Source of the DNA: Myxococcales bacterium
GTDB lineage: Bacteria > Myxococcota_A > UBA9160 > UBA4427
DNA: 64,000 nt
Assembly: GCA_022563535.1 (NCBI GenBank)
Contig: JADFNE010000002.1
Span: forward strand, 98,505-162,504
Reading direction: 5' to 3'
The notes beneath the pieces were generated by a model. The model made no database searches, was not told the origin of the DNA, and worked only from the letters and a program-made list of their open reading frames with translations. Positions 1-8,821 of this stretch are shown in pieces. How positions within the stretch are numbered: position 1 is the first letter of the stretch; every line of letters begins with the position of its first letter. The translations under genes and the position numbers were made by a program.

Positions 1-836
1 AGCATGCGGAATCCAACTTCTTCCCGGCTTTCCGGGGGTTCCAGATCCGACAGGTCATAGAAGAGCGCAAGGTCCTTTTGGCGGGTATGGGACAACAAGT
101 ATTCGCGTACCGGCAGGGCCGCCCGGGTGGCCGCCTCTGCCACGTCAATTTCCTCGGCTGTGTACGGAACCAGGGCGTTCTCGTAGATCTCTTCGCCCAC
201 GGGTGCCATCACGTAGAACGTCGTGAACAGTGCAAGGGAGACCAAAACTTGCCGCGGCGGAAGTTGATGGGTGCCCATCGCCTGGCGAAGCAGCGTAAGC
301 ACGATCAGGACACGTGCGTAACAGGTCATCATCAAGATCATTGACGGCGCGACGGAGATCAATGTCAGGAGAGCGACGATCTGAAGCGTCGAGGAGATCC
401 GTGCAGGGGTCGTGGCGTCATCCAGGACCAACGTCAATTGGGCTGGACCCAGCTCGAGAATATCTGCCGCTGCACTTCCGGGACTCAGGGAATACAACAG
501 CAAGAATACAAACGTGGCTCTCGCCACGTCGCGCAGCCGGTCAGTCCACGGGATGTCCTGGGGCGGACGCTCATCTTCCTCGACCAACTCGACTTCGTCG
601 GTCTCGGACAATTCCCGGAGCAGATTTACGCTGTTGTCAGTCGAACCGATCAGCAGGCTCTCGCCCTTCACTTCGACCACGTGGAGTTTTTGCCGCCCAC
701 CGAGTGAAATCGTATCGACAATTCGCATTGACCGGGAACCAGAGTTTCTATTCGCGAACCCCAGTCCACGAACGAGAGCAGCAACGAGAACGATGAAGCC
801 GAGGACGACACTCAGCGCTGACGCCGTCTCCCACAC
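1..836 (-). CDS. fliP: FliO-FliP fusion, flagellar type III export gate (3' end beyond window)
   Basis: One open frame runs from a GTG at 836 to the window edge (278 codons) with no internal stop. The start follows AGGAGA at 848-843 with a 6 nt spacer, and an in-frame TGA lies just upstream (872-870). Residues 1-90 look like FliO: one membrane helix (about 5-26), then a small cytoplasmic domain with the pattern ISLGGRQKLHVVEVKGESLLIG. From about residue 110 the protein is FliP: a signal-like hydrophobic segment, then PSMILMMTCYARVLIVLTLLRQAMGT and the PPRQVLVSLALF, DLALF and LEPP motifs of the family. FliP forms the FliPQR export gate and FliO assists its assembly. The two are usually separate adjacent genes; here they are joined. 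It follows fliN by 50 nt in a fliL-M-N-OP order. The domain assignment is firm; whether the product stays fused or is processed is unknown. Confidence 0.88.
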   Translation of the reverse strand, partial: MWETASALSVVLGFIVLVAALVRGLGFANRNSGSRSMRIVDTISLGGRQKLHVVEVKGESLLIGSTDNSVNLLRELSETDEVELVEEDERPPQDIPWTDRLRDVARATFVFLLLYSLSPGSAAADILELGPAQLTLVLDDATTPARISSTLQIVALLTLISVAPSMILMMTCYARVLIVLTLLRQAMGTHQLPPRQVLVSLALFTTFYVMAPVGEEIYENALVPYTAEEIDVAEAATRAALPVREYLLSHTRQKDLALFYDLSDLEPPESREEVGFRM

Positions 837-886
837 GAATTGTCTCCTGGCCTCTCGGACGATGTACCATCACCCATAGGCGTCTA

Positions 887-1222
887 TTAGCGCGTTCGAC
901 CGGCAAGGGATTCAGTTGAGACCACCTCGACGACCTTCACGGCCAATCTATCTTCGACCACCGTCACTTCCCCTCGCGCGACGAGCCGTTCGTTGACGTA
1001 GATATCTGCCGGCTCGCCGTTCATTCTGTCGAGTTCGACGATCGATCCCTTGGTCAGCTGCAAGATTTCGCGAACGAGTAGCTGAGTGCTGCCGATCTCC
1101 ACACTCAAACGAAGCGGAACATCCATCACCACGGTCAGGCCCGCCCCAACCTGGGCCTTGTCAGCCGCGACGGTCGCCTCGTTCACATCCGGTAGTACTT
1201 GAGTCGCATCGTTTCCCGCCAT
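887..1222 (-). CDS. fliN: flagellar motor switch protein FliN
   Basis: The product is 111 residues, usual for FliN. Residues about 30-104 form a SpoA (surface presentation of antigens) domain with the family pattern of a hydrophobic start (VVMDVPLRLSVEIG), the REILQLTKGSIVELD stretch, and GEPADIYVNERLVARGEV. FliN tetramers form the base of the flagellar C-ring, bind FliM and dock export cargo with FliH. The gene lies 18 nt after fliM and before the fused fliOP gene, the normal cluster order. The N-terminal 30 residues are a low-complexity linker. The assignment is secure. Confidence 0.95.
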   Translation of the reverse strand: MAGNDATQVLPDVNEATVAADKAQVGAGLTVVMDVPLRLSVEIGSTQLLVREILQLTKGSIVELDRMNGEPADIYVNERLVARGEVTVVEDRLAVKVVEVVSTESLAGRTR

Positions 1223-1240
1223 CAGTCGTCTCGATCTCCG

Positions 1241-2173
1241 TCAAATTCGATCCGTCAATTGAACCGCCAGGCGCCGACCCACCGCTCCTCGAATCGCATG
1301 GAACTTCGGTATCCCAGCGACAGTCGTGAGCAGTTCGTCTCCATCGACGCGATCGAGGGGGATCACGTCGCCCACGGACATGTTTGAAAAATCTCTGAGA
1401 GACATCTGGACCGAGCCTATCTCGGCGCGGAACTCGAGCCCCATGTCCAGAACTGTCTCTTCGACTTGAGCACCGCTCAGTGATGCAACCTCTCTGGCCG
1501 CAGCGATTCGATCCTCGAACGCGGCCTTGGGAACCGCGACGCGCATTCGGCAGACGTCTCCGAAACCACTCACGTCGAAGGTCGCGAGATACAGATCTTC
1601 GGGGATCTCCTCTTGCACGTGCTTGCGCTCGATCAGACCCGTAATCTTGGGATCGATCTTTGTCCCGTCTGACCAGCATTCACCGAGCCGCTCCAGTAGA
1701 TCCTCGGAAAAACTTCGATAGAAGCGCTGCTCGATGGATGTGTAGGCGCGCACGGGAGGCGCAGTCTTCTTCAAACCCGTACTCGCTCCGAGATTGATGC
1801 AAAATAGATGAAATAGAAATGTCCTTCCGATCAACAGGATCCCGCGGCCGGCGCCGGGGACCAGATCAAACACGACAGCGCGATCGGTAGGCACCATGAG
1901 CTGTTCGAATTCTTCCGGCTCAGTGTCACGCCAGTCAATCAACGTGAAGCGAATGGATGTCTGAAAGACGTTCGACATGCTCCGCGAAATGCGATCAGCA
2001 AATACTTCTGAGGCTCGCTGAAGAGAATGCGAAACCAGGCGCGCCTCGGTTCCGACTTCTTTCCGACTCAGGCCAGACCAGCTCGCAGTACCGCCCTTTT
2101 CGGACAGGCGCTCGAGAAGAACTTCGAGTTCTTCCGGGCTGAGTACCGGCTCTTGGGATTCTGTATTCTTCAT
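1241..2173 (-). CDS. fliM: flagellar motor switch protein FliM
   Basis: A 310-residue C-ring protein that sets rotation direction by binding phospho-CheY. Near the N terminus (residues about 11-20) is LSPEELEVLL, matching the family's CheY-binding helix (LSQDEIDALL type). The middle is a CheC/CheX-like domain, and the C-terminal 75 residues are a SpoA domain shared with FliN. It is slightly shorter than the usual 330-350 residues, mostly in the linker. The ATG overlaps the fliL stop by 4 nt (ATGA), so translation is probably coupled. The CheY-binding helix implies a chemotaxis CheY encoded outside this window. Confidence 0.95.
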   Translation of the reverse strand: MKNTESQEPVLSPEELEVLLERLSEKGGTASWSGLSRKEVGTEARLVSHSLQRASEVFADRISRSMSNVFQTSIRFTLIDWRDTEPEEFEQLMVPTDRAVVFDLVPGAGRGILLIGRTFLFHLFCINLGASTGLKKTAPPVRAYTSIEQRFYRSFSEDLLERLGECWSDGTKIDPKITGLIERKHVQEEIPEDLYLATFDVSGFGDVCRMRVAVPKAAFEDRIAAAREVASLSGAQVEETVLDMGLEFRAEIGSVQMSLRDFSNMSVGDVIPLDRVDGDELLTTVAGIPKFHAIRGAVGRRLAVQLTDRI

Positions 2174-2685
2174 TGCACGACGAATTCCGTAAACAGCACT
2201 GACTTCAATTTACCGGTTTCCAGGACATCGTTTACCCGTTCAAAAATGTCCTGTTTCAGCAACGCCTTCCCTTCGAAATCGGTGATATCTGAGAGCTTCT
2301 TGCTCGACAACAACACGATCACGGCATCGCGAACCTGGGAGAGACGCGCGTCGATCTCGGTCTTGAGTTCGGGGCTGTCGGCTTCGAGTTCGACCTTCAC
2401 CTTGAGGTACCGGCTGTACCCATCTCCGGTCACGTTCACAACGAACGGTTCGAGGGAGTAAAGGCGTTCCTTGAATCCTTCGCCCTCGGCTTCTCGCAGC
2501 TCAGCCGCGGCCGCAGCCGCCGCTTCCGTATCTTCGACTGGAGCCGGCGCCGATTGTCCGCTCAGAATGAAGAACGCTCCGCCCGCCCCTGCGGCGAGGG
2601 ACAACACGACTGCACCAGCGATCAGCAACCAGGGGATCCCGCCACTGGATGACACCTCTTCTTGATTTGCTTCTTCTTTGGCCAT
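2170..2685 (-). CDS. fliL: flagellar basal body-associated protein FliL
   Basis: A 171-residue single-pass inner membrane protein. Residues 1-17 are cytoplasmic, residues about 18-42 are a membrane helix (IPWLLIAGAVVLSLAAGAGG), then an alanine/glutamate-rich linker, then the periplasmic FliL domain (YSLEPFVVNV onward) containing the LEADSPELKTEIDARLSQVRDAV core. FliL rings surround MotAB stators and aid torque at high load. The start follows AAGGAG with a 7 nt spacer. It is first of the fliL-M-N-OP group, 32 nt after the sigma54-type regulator, so the regulator and the structural genes may share a transcript. Confidence 0.93.
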   Translation of the reverse strand: MAKEEANQEEVSSSGGIPWLLIAGAVVLSLAAGAGGAFFILSGQSAPAPVEDTEAAAAAAAELREAEGEGFKERLYSLEPFVVNVTGDGYSRYLKVKVELEADSPELKTEIDARLSQVRDAVIVLLSSKKLSDITDFEGKALLKQDIFERVNDVLETGKLKSVLFTEFVVQ

Positions 2686-2717
2686 CGACCAACTCCTTGC
2701 TCAGTACGCCCGAACCT

Positions 2718-4124
2718 CTAGCGATCGGTGGCAACAAGTGGGCCAGGACCCGACACGACCTTCAGTGCCCCGTCTCCCACCTGATGCTGTTCAATGCCGA
2801 ATTCCTTTAATCGTCGCCACAGTGTCGTGGTGGAGATCTGAAGGAGTTCGGCGGCTTGCTTGCGGTTCCATCCTACGCGCTCGAGGGTGGAAAGAATGTG
2901 AGCTCGCTCCATCACCTGAAGACTCTGGATCGTCTCCCCTTCGCGAACCAGCGACGCCTCGCGCAGGCGAATCGGCATATCCTCGACCATGATGCGCTCA
3001 CCACGACACAGCGCCGCACCTCGCTCGATCGAGTTTTCGAGCTGTCGAACATTTCCGGGCCAGTCGTGGGTCATCAGCACGTCGAGGGCACGGGGGTCGA
3101 GACCGGTGATCCGCTTTCCGAGCTTCTTGGCGAAGCCCTTGATGAAGTGTTTCGACAGCACCGAGATGTCCTCGAGCCGTTCTCGCAGGGCTGGAACGTG
3201 GATGGGAATCACCGCCAGCCGATAGTAGAGATCCTCTCGAAACCGCCCGGCCGCCACTTCCTCTTCGAGCGGCTTATTCGATGCTGCGACCAACCGCACG
3301 TCGACAAAACGGGTGCACTCGGATCCAACCGGTCGAATTTCTCCGGTTTGCAGGAATCGCAAAAGCTTGACCTGCATGGGTGCTGGCATGTCGGCAACTT
3401 CGTCGAGAAATACCGTGCCGCCATGAGCGTGTTCGAAGATTCCCTTCTTGTTGCTCGATGCGCCGGTAAATGCCCCCCGTCGATGTCCGAACAATTCACT
3501 TTCGAGCAAGGTCTCGGGAAAGGCCGCTGAGTTGATCGCCGAAAAGACCTTGTCGACCCGAGGACTCAGACGGTGAATCGCGCGACCGACGAGTTCCTTG
3601 CCTGTCCCGGTCTCTCCGGTGATGAGCACGCTGCTGTCGGTTCTGGCGATCTTCAGGACCATCTCCATCAGCTCACGAATTGCACGTGAGCGTCCGATAA
3701 TTCCCGACTCGGCGGCAATGGTGAGGGGGTCACTTTCTTCTAGCGCGCCGCGATGCTCGATCGTCCTCTCCTTCACCGACATCTGCACGACTCCAATCAA
3801 ACGCTCGCGGTTGATCGGCTTTCTGAGATAGTCCTGGGCTCCCAGACGCATTGCATCGACTGCAGCCTCGATACTTCCAACTCCTGACATGATGACCACC
3901 GATATTTCCGGTTGCTCATGTCTAATTACCTTCAGCAAGTCCAAGCTCTTCATCGCCTCACGTTGGAGGTCGACCAGGACAACATCGAACTCGATCGCTC
4001 GACACAGACGGAGTGCTTCCTCCCCCGCGTGCTCCGAGTGGACTTCGTGTCCCACTTCTTGAAGTATCTCGGTAACTTGCATACAAACACTCGGCTGTTC
4101 GTCGACAACAAGAATCCTAGCCAC
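2718..4124 (-). CDS. sigma54-dependent response regulator (REC-AAA+-Fis HTH)
   Basis: The product is 468 residues from GTG 4124, chosen because GGAGAGGAG lies 8 nt upstream and because the receiver begins directly there (VARILVVDEQ). An in-frame start at 4244 would add 40 residues of non-conserved sequence. Residues 1-120 are a receiver with D8/E9, phosphoacceptor D52, S80 in the Thr/Ser position and K102. Residues about 143-370 are the AAA+ domain with Walker A GETGTGKE (K176), the sigma54-contact loop GAFTGA (217-222), and the arginine-finger region. A Fis-type helix-turn-helix with RKQAAELLQISTTTLWRRLK lies near the C terminus. Such proteins activate RNA polymerase-sigma54; beside flagellar genes a FlgR/FleR-like role is plausible. 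No partner histidine kinase is adjacent; the upstream gene is a receiver-GAF protein. Confidence 0.92.
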   Translation of the reverse strand: MARILVVDEQPSVCMQVTEILQEVGHEVHSEHAGEEALRLCRAIEFDVVLVDLQREAMKSLDLLKVIRHEQPEISVVIMSGVGSIEAAVDAMRLGAQDYLRKPINRERLIGVVQMSVKERTIEHRGALEESDPLTIAAESGIIGRSRAIRELMEMVLKIARTDSSVLITGETGTGKELVGRAIHRLSPRVDKVFSAINSAAFPETLLESELFGHRRGAFTGASSNKKGIFEHAHGGTVFLDEVADMPAPMQVKLLRFLQTGEIRPVGSECTRFVDVRLVAASNKPLEEEVAAGRFREDLYYRLAVIPIHVPALRERLEDISVLSKHFIKGFAKKLGKRITGLDPRALDVLMTHDWPGNVRQLENSIERGAALCRGERIMVEDMPIRLREASLVREGETIQSLQVMERAHILSTLERVGWNRKQAAELLQISTTTLWRRLKEFGIEQHQVGDGALKVVSGPGPLVATDR

Positions 4125-4212
4125 GCTTTCTACTCCTCTCCGACACACTGGTTCGAGACCGCAACCCGCTCTCGTTCCGACTGCGTCCGTGTTCGACTTG
4201 CTCCCGTCAAGA

Positions 4213-5538
4213 TCAAGATGCTTCGCAGCCCTTGCTCGAGACAACTCCCTGGAGTTCCTCTGCCAAGTTGCTCAACTGCAGCGTTTCGCTGCGGATCAAT
4301 TGAACCGCTTCGCAGTCGCTTCGATCGTTTTGCCCACGGGGTTCGATACTCGCCAATGCTCGACTCACTCCGGCGACGGTTTTTCTCAGGCGTTCGGCGA
4401 TCCGCCGATCTCGATCGCATCGTTTGGCCCGTTTCAATGCTGTTTGACGAATGCGCTGCAACGTCGGACCGAGGGCATCCGTCAGGCATTCGGCGAGGTC
4501 GAGCGGCCATCCGGAGACAGACTGCGCCTGGCCGGTCACCACCAACACACTCGCCAGGCATTGATCTCCGGCAACCACTGGGATGGCGAGAATGCTTCGG
4601 CTGGATACGGACTCGTTGGCCATCATCCGATTGAGCCCGAACACGAACGGGCGCGACGCTCCGTTGATCGAAGCGAGAACGCGACTGAGCTTGGGGGCCA
4701 ACCGGCTGCGGTCAAAGCTCAAAGCTGCGGAGCTGCGTTCGTCGATTCGACTCAGGATCCCTTGATGTTGGTCCCACCACCAGAGCTGATGGGGCTGAAC
4801 GAATCGAGCAAAGGCACGGCCCAGAACAGCGGCTAGCTCCCCCTCGGTTTCGCACTGTGCAAAGCTTGCTTCCGCGCGAGAACGGGTCCGCGCAAGAGAA
4901 TCGCAGACGAGGTCCGGCGATGAGACCGGCCAAAGTCTTTCGCTCACAGAATTTGCGCGAGACTCCGCTTCAAAATCCGCCGCGATTGCCGGTTCTTGTG
5001 CTCGGGTCGGCCACTCAACCAACAACAAGTTGCGAACGAGTTCTCGCAGGCTCTGTGCGTCCCAAGGTTTGCCCAGGAAGAACGAGACGTCGGATCTTCT
5101 AATGGCATCGCGAATGACCGCGATATCGCATTCGCCAGTAATCAGGACCCGGGTTGTCTCAGGAAACTCGAGCCGGGTCGTCTCGAGAAAGCCAATTCCA
5201 CCTCCGGGAGAAAGATTGAGCTCGGCGATCACGAAGTCGATCTTTTCTCGGCGGAGCATCGCCAGACCAAGTGCACCGGTTTCCGCAATGCGAACACGAA
5301 GGGCAGGATGGCGCAACGAGCGTGCCAGTGCGGCACACAATCCTGGAGAGTCACCCACGATCAAGATCCGACGATGTGACTTCGGCAGATGATGACCGCG
5401 CACACCTTTAGTCGGAGACTGCATCTGGCTGGACAAGCCGGGAGCAACGTTGCCCCTGGCGATGGGAAGATCTTGCCCAGTGGCATTCCTTCTTGATATG
5501 TTTGGTCGCCTCGAACCGATCACATGACCATGCAGCAC
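4213..5538 (-). CDS. pseudo-receiver (Asp to Glu) plus GAF-like domain protein
   Basis: The protein is 441 residues from GTG 5538 (GAGGGG 6 nt upstream); an alternative GTG is at 5580. Residues about 55-165 are a CheY-like receiver, but the phosphoacceptor position is glutamate (DFVIAELNLS, codon GAG at 5223-5221). One residue of the acidic pair is also lost (ILIVGDSP), while the Thr (LITGE) and Lys (LGKPW) remain. Residues about 215-385 resemble a GAF sensor domain (FVQPHQLWWWDQ, then SRSILAIPVVAGDQCLASVLVV). The C-terminal tail is arginine-rich and helical. No kinase or output DNA-binding domain is visible. It ends 88 nt before the sigma54 regulator on the same strand. A Glu at the phospho-site suggests a constitutively active-like or phosphorylation-independent receiver; that is inference. 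Confidence 0.75.
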   Translation of the reverse strand: MLHGHVIGSRRPNISRRNATGQDLPIARGNVAPGLSSQMQSPTKGVRGHHLPKSHRRILIVGDSPGLCAALARSLRHPALRVRIAETGALGLAMLRREKIDFVIAELNLSPGGGIGFLETTRLEFPETTRVLITGECDIAVIRDAIRRSDVSFFLGKPWDAQSLRELVRNLLLVEWPTRAQEPAIAADFEAESRANSVSERLWPVSSPDLVCDSLARTRSRAEASFAQCETEGELAAVLGRAFARFVQPHQLWWWDQHQGILSRIDERSSAALSFDRSRLAPKLSRVLASINGASRPFVFGLNRMMANESVSSRSILAIPVVAGDQCLASVLVVTGQAQSVSGWPLDLAECLTDALGPTLQRIRQTALKRAKRCDRDRRIAERLRKTVAGVSRALASIEPRGQNDRSDCEAVQLIRSETLQLSNLAEELQGVVSSKGCEAS

Positions 5539-5587
5539 CGAGTTCCCCTCACAAGAACGTTTGCGCACCGTCTTGCGCACGCGCCCT

Positions 5588-5815
5588 TCAGGAATCGGAA
5601 ATCGCTACGCGAGCTTTAGCGCTATTTGTTGAAGATTGAAGGGTTTTTGAAATCTGGGGTGCTATCCGACCGAACTCTAATTGAACCGAATTGGGGCGTA
5701 GAGCCATTATTCGGGACTCTGGATCGTATTTTACTTCCAAGCCGGTCCATTCATTTCGCACGATCCACTCGGAATATTTTTCCGGGCATTCGATCTGGAT
5801 TGCGGAGTAACGCAT
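5588..5815 (-). CDS. small hypothetical protein (uncertain)
   Basis: A 75-codon frame from ATG 5815 ends just before the receiver-GAF gene. The composition looks protein-like (IECPEKYSEWIVRNEWTGLEVKYDP), with no signal peptide or membrane helix. The ribosome binding site is weak (AGG 6 nt upstream), the surroundings are lower in GC than the neighbouring genes, and I recognise no family. It could equally be leader sequence of the downstream gene. The rest of 5539-5920 shows no other gene, no clear sigma54 (-24/-12) element and no terminator. Confidence 0.3.
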   Translation of the reverse strand: MRYSAIQIECPEKYSEWIVRNEWTGLEVKYDPESRIMALRPNSVQLEFGRIAPQISKTLQSSTNSAKARVAISDS

Positions 5816-5920
5816 TGCAACCTGGACGGTTTGATTGCGAGTATGAAAGGCGATTGTGCCGAAGCCTGCGAGAACCGTTTCGTGCGAGCACTCGAAACTT
5901 TGCCCAGCAAAAGGTGCGAC

Positions 5921-6748
5921 CTAGGATGACTCGGTCGAGTCCGCCTGAACAGTACTCTCTTCTCGCGCCTTCTTCTGCGCTCGGGACTCTCGGCGCTTAT
6001 TGGGATCGCGAAGATAGACGAACTCGACTCGGCGATTTACAGAGTGAGACTCTTCACTATCGCCTTCGACCAGAGGACGGGTATTAGCAAAACCGGCAGC
6101 ACTCAGCATGCTGGGGTCGAGTCCTCCAGAATCCACCATGTATTGCAGTACCGCAATCGCGCGGGCAGCAGATAGATGCCAGTTGCTCGGAAATCGGGCT
6201 GAGGAGATCGGGCTCGAGTCAGTATGACCTTCGATCGAAAGTTCGTATGGAAACTCTTCAGTCAGTCTTACGATCTCATCGAGAAACACGAACGACTCGG
6301 GAAGAAGAATGTCGGACCCCGGTTTGAAGAGGGCGTGTCCTTTGACACGGACAATGATGCCCCTCTCGGATGACTTCGCTTCGATGATGCGAGCGAGATT
6401 GTTCTCCGCGATCGCTTGCTCCACCTTCTGCATCATCGCCTGATCGTTGCTCGGCGCCTGGTTCTTGGTGGGCATGTTCATGATGTCTAGAAACGGTGTC
6501 GATTTTTGCTCCGAAAGCTCGACAACACTGTTGCTCTGGGTCTTGAAGTGTCCTGGGTTTTCGAGCTTGAAGCCGAGAGCAGCTTGTACTGAACCCATCG
6601 CCTCGAGAAACAGCTGCTTGTCCATATTTGCGAACGAAAGCATGAGGACAAAGAAGACGAGCAGCAGACTCATCAAGTCGCCCATCGTTGCGAGCCACGC
6701 CGGAGCGCCCTCTTCGCAGACGTGGTCTTCGGCTTCGTCCGGGTCCAA
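5921..6748 (-). CDS. motB: flagellar stator protein MotB
   Basis: The protein has 275 residues. The single membrane helix (WLATMGDLMSLLLVFFVLML, residues about 18-40) carries the ion-carrying aspartate D24. A plug/linker follows, then an OmpA-like peptidoglycan-binding domain (about 130-245) with the IEGHTDSSP motif and NWHLSAARA. The C-terminal tail is charged and unstructured. MotB anchors the MotA5B2 stator to the cell wall. It starts 4 nt after motA. The sequence does not decide between proton and sodium coupling. Confidence 0.95.
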   Translation of the reverse strand: MDPDEAEDHVCEEGAPAWLATMGDLMSLLLVFFVLMLSFANMDKQLFLEAMGSVQAALGFKLENPGHFKTQSNSVVELSEQKSTPFLDIMNMPTKNQAPSNDQAMMQKVEQAIAENNLARIIEAKSSERGIIVRVKGHALFKPGSDILLPESFVFLDEIVRLTEEFPYELSIEGHTDSSPISSARFPSNWHLSAARAIAVLQYMVDSGGLDPSMLSAAGFANTRPLVEGDSEESHSVNRRVEFVYLRDPNKRRESRAQKKAREESTVQADSTESS

Positions 6749-6752
6749 GAAC

Positions 6753-7532
6753 CTACTTCTCCGCTGCCAGCTTCTCGCGCTCGTGAGGCGATAGGAACGC
6801 CTCGAGCTTCGACTGGATCACCATGGTGTTGTCGCCCTTGAGAATGGACTCGACCCCAACGATCGTGAGCTTCTTGGCGCTGACTTCATCAGCAGTCCGA
6901 GCCGCGAGCTTTGTCGCAATGGGACCAAAGACGAGAAATGCGAGAACTGCGCCGTACAGCGTAGTCAGCAACGCGACTGCCATGGCCGGCCCGATCGAAT
7001 CCGGGTCATCGAGGCTTTGCAACATCTGCACCAGGCCGATGATGGTTCCGATCAGCCCCATCGAAGGCGCGGTCGCACACATGAATTTCCAGATATCCTG
7101 CCCGCTTGCATGGCGGCTCTTCATTGCTGAGAGTTCGCTGTCCAGAGTGCTCTTGATGATTTCCGGACTCAAACCATCAACGCCAAGCCGCACGCCCCGA
7201 GCCATGAATGGATCTTCAATCGTCTCGCCTTCGAGAGAGACGAGTCCTTCCTTGCGGGCCTTCGCGGCGAGGTGAATGATTACGGGAATCAGTTCATCCA
7301 TGGGACTCGTCTTGTCAAATACCGCTTGCATCAACAGTGCCATCGCCGCCTTTACGTTTGGCAACTTCTGACACACCATTGTTGCGGAAAGGGTCCCACC
7401 GATCACGATCAGCGCGCTCTGGGCGTCCATAAACGGAGCAATCCCTCCGCCAAGCATCATCGCGCTGGCGATCAATGCGAACGCGAGCACAAGGCCAACG
7501 ACTGTACCTAGATCCATGGCTGCCGATCCCAT
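6753..7532 (-). CDS. motA: flagellar stator protein MotA
   Basis: A 259-residue inner membrane protein with four predicted helices: two near the N terminus (VGLVLAFALIASAMMLGG; ALIVIGGTLSATMV) and two after the cytoplasmic loop (APSMGLIGTIIGLVQML; MAVALLTTLYGAVLAFLVFG). The cytoplasmic loop, which contacts FliG, holds the conserved charged stretch around HLAAKARKEGLVSLE. The conserved prolines of helices 3 and 4 regions are present. A second ATG at 7517 would remove five residues. It is the first gene of motA-motB. The 218 bp upstream contains no convincing sigma54 or sigma28 site. Confidence 0.95.
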   Translation of the reverse strand: MGSAAMDLGTVVGLVLAFALIASAMMLGGGIAPFMDAQSALIVIGGTLSATMVCQKLPNVKAAMALLMQAVFDKTSPMDELIPVIIHLAAKARKEGLVSLEGETIEDPFMARGVRLGVDGLSPEIIKSTLDSELSAMKSRHASGQDIWKFMCATAPSMGLIGTIIGLVQMLQSLDDPDSIGPAMAVALLTTLYGAVLAFLVFGPIATKLAARTADEVSAKKLTIVGVESILKGDNTMVIQSKLEAFLSPHEREKLAAEK

Positions 7533-7750
7533 TCGCGTTGACGGTGAAAACCACAGAGAGCACCCAAGCTCTCACACGGCAGTCGTATCGGCGTTCAGAG
7601 ATGGTCACTCGATCGAGTGTTCTGCTGATGAGATTTCGCAACACGGGGGATGCGTGCAGTCAGGGGGCTGCTGGGATGTCGAGAAGAACAGCTTGTGAGA
7701 AGAGCACGGAATGCAATCTGACCGCGACGAGTCGCAAGAAAAAAAGCTGA

Positions 7751-8527
7751 TCAGCGATTGCTGGCGAGTGAGCGGGCGGTTGGCTGGCGCCTGACGCTGA
7801 ACTCTACATCCTCGCTGAAGAGTTTCAGCGGTACCCAGTCCGGCATGCTCGACATGCGCGGCATTCCCGATGTCATGGCACCCGTCGGATCAATCACCCA
7901 GGGATCCATTCGATCTTCGAACCAGAGGGTGACCATGTGGTGCTGGCCATCCGACGGTCGGTAGACGATTGCGCGATAGACCTCGTTCGAGGCGAACCCA
8001 AGGTCGCGCAGAGCGTGATAGACCAGCAACTCGAGACCATCACAATCGTCGCCGTTGCCGCGCAGGGTTTCTTCCAGAGTTGCCCAATGATCGATCGGCC
8101 CGTCGGCCACGTAGTGGGCACGGGCTTGGGACTGAATCCATGAGGCGAGTTCGCGGGCAATTTCGCGCCGCCGATCGGAGCGGAAACCGAAGTACTTGCC
8201 GCGCAATCCGTCGTCGGGCAGGAACTGCGCGCCGGCACCGCCCTCTTCTGCTACCGCTGCTGATTCGCTCGCCGCATCACTGGCCACGGCCTGAGCGGGG
8301 AGATTGCCGTCCCTGGCGGAGCGTTTAGCGAAGAAAGATCCGTCGTCAGCCTGCTCCCGCCGCTGCCAACCGGAGATCTTCGCGCTCCAGGCGTCGGCGG
8401 AATCGGGGGTTTGGAAGTAGTCGTAGCTGACCGGAGCTTTGATCATCCCAGTGCAACCCGCACCCAAGGTGATCGCCAATCCAAGCAGAAAGCCGGCAGC
8501 GATTGAGGAGGACATTCCATTTCGCAT
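7751..8527 (-). CDS. transglutaminase-like cysteine protease lipoprotein
   Basis: The product is 258 residues from ATG 8527, chosen because it places a lipoprotein signal at the N terminus (AAGFLLGLAITLGAGC, lipobox LGAGC, lipidated C25); the frame stays open upstream to 8614. After a variable linker (about 26-105), residues about 145-225 show the transglutaminase-like triad order: C162 in GDDCDGLELL, H197 in QHHMVTLW and D213 in WVIDPTG. This resembles the bacterial transglutaminase-like cysteine protease (BTLCP) group, which acts in the envelope, for example on surface adhesins or peptidoglycan. The substrate cannot be read from sequence. It lies upstream of motA with a 218 bp gap, so co-transcription is uncertain. 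Confidence 0.7.
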   Translation of the reverse strand: MRNGMSSSIAAGFLLGLAITLGAGCTGMIKAPVSYDYFQTPDSADAWSAKISGWQRREQADDGSFFAKRSARDGNLPAQAVASDAASESAAVAEEGGAGAQFLPDDGLRGKYFGFRSDRRREIARELASWIQSQARAHYVADGPIDHWATLEETLRGNGDDCDGLELLVYHALRDLGFASNEVYRAIVYRPSDGQHHMVTLWFEDRMDPWVIDPTGAMTSGMPRMSSMPDWVPLKLFSEDVEFSVRRQPTARSLASNR

Positions 8528-8770
8528 TACGCGGTAGCTATCGGCAGGCCAATCTGCTGGGTTGAGGCCTGGAGCGAAAAAATGTGGGGCAACCGCAACA
8601 GTTCTCAATCTCAATAATCTCGATCGAGTCAGGCGAACCTGAGGGCTTTACCCCTCGGGAATCAAGTTCATCGGAACCTAGCGACTTCCCCTAGGGAAAA
8701 TTGGCGTATCGGGTCGCAGGGAGATCGATCGGGGATCGGTTTCAAATGTCGCCAGCCGAATCTCGGGTCA

Positions 8771-8803
8771 GCGCGGGTGGCGCGCGGGTGGCGCGCGGGT
8801 GGC
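8771..8803. repeat. 11 bp tandem repeat, three copies
   Basis: The unit GCGCGGGTGGC occurs three times head to tail without mismatch in the gap between the small membrane protein gene and the lipoprotein gene. The repeat is purine-skewed and could vary by slippage. No gene spans it. Confidence 0.9.
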
Positions 8804-8821
8804 GTTAGTGCAGATGGGAAA

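Noticed and set aside
7739..7755. GCTGATCAGC next to a run of seven T (lipoprotein strand) as a terminator
   Set aside because: The palindrome has no loop and overlaps the stop codon; it cannot form a proper hairpin as RNA.
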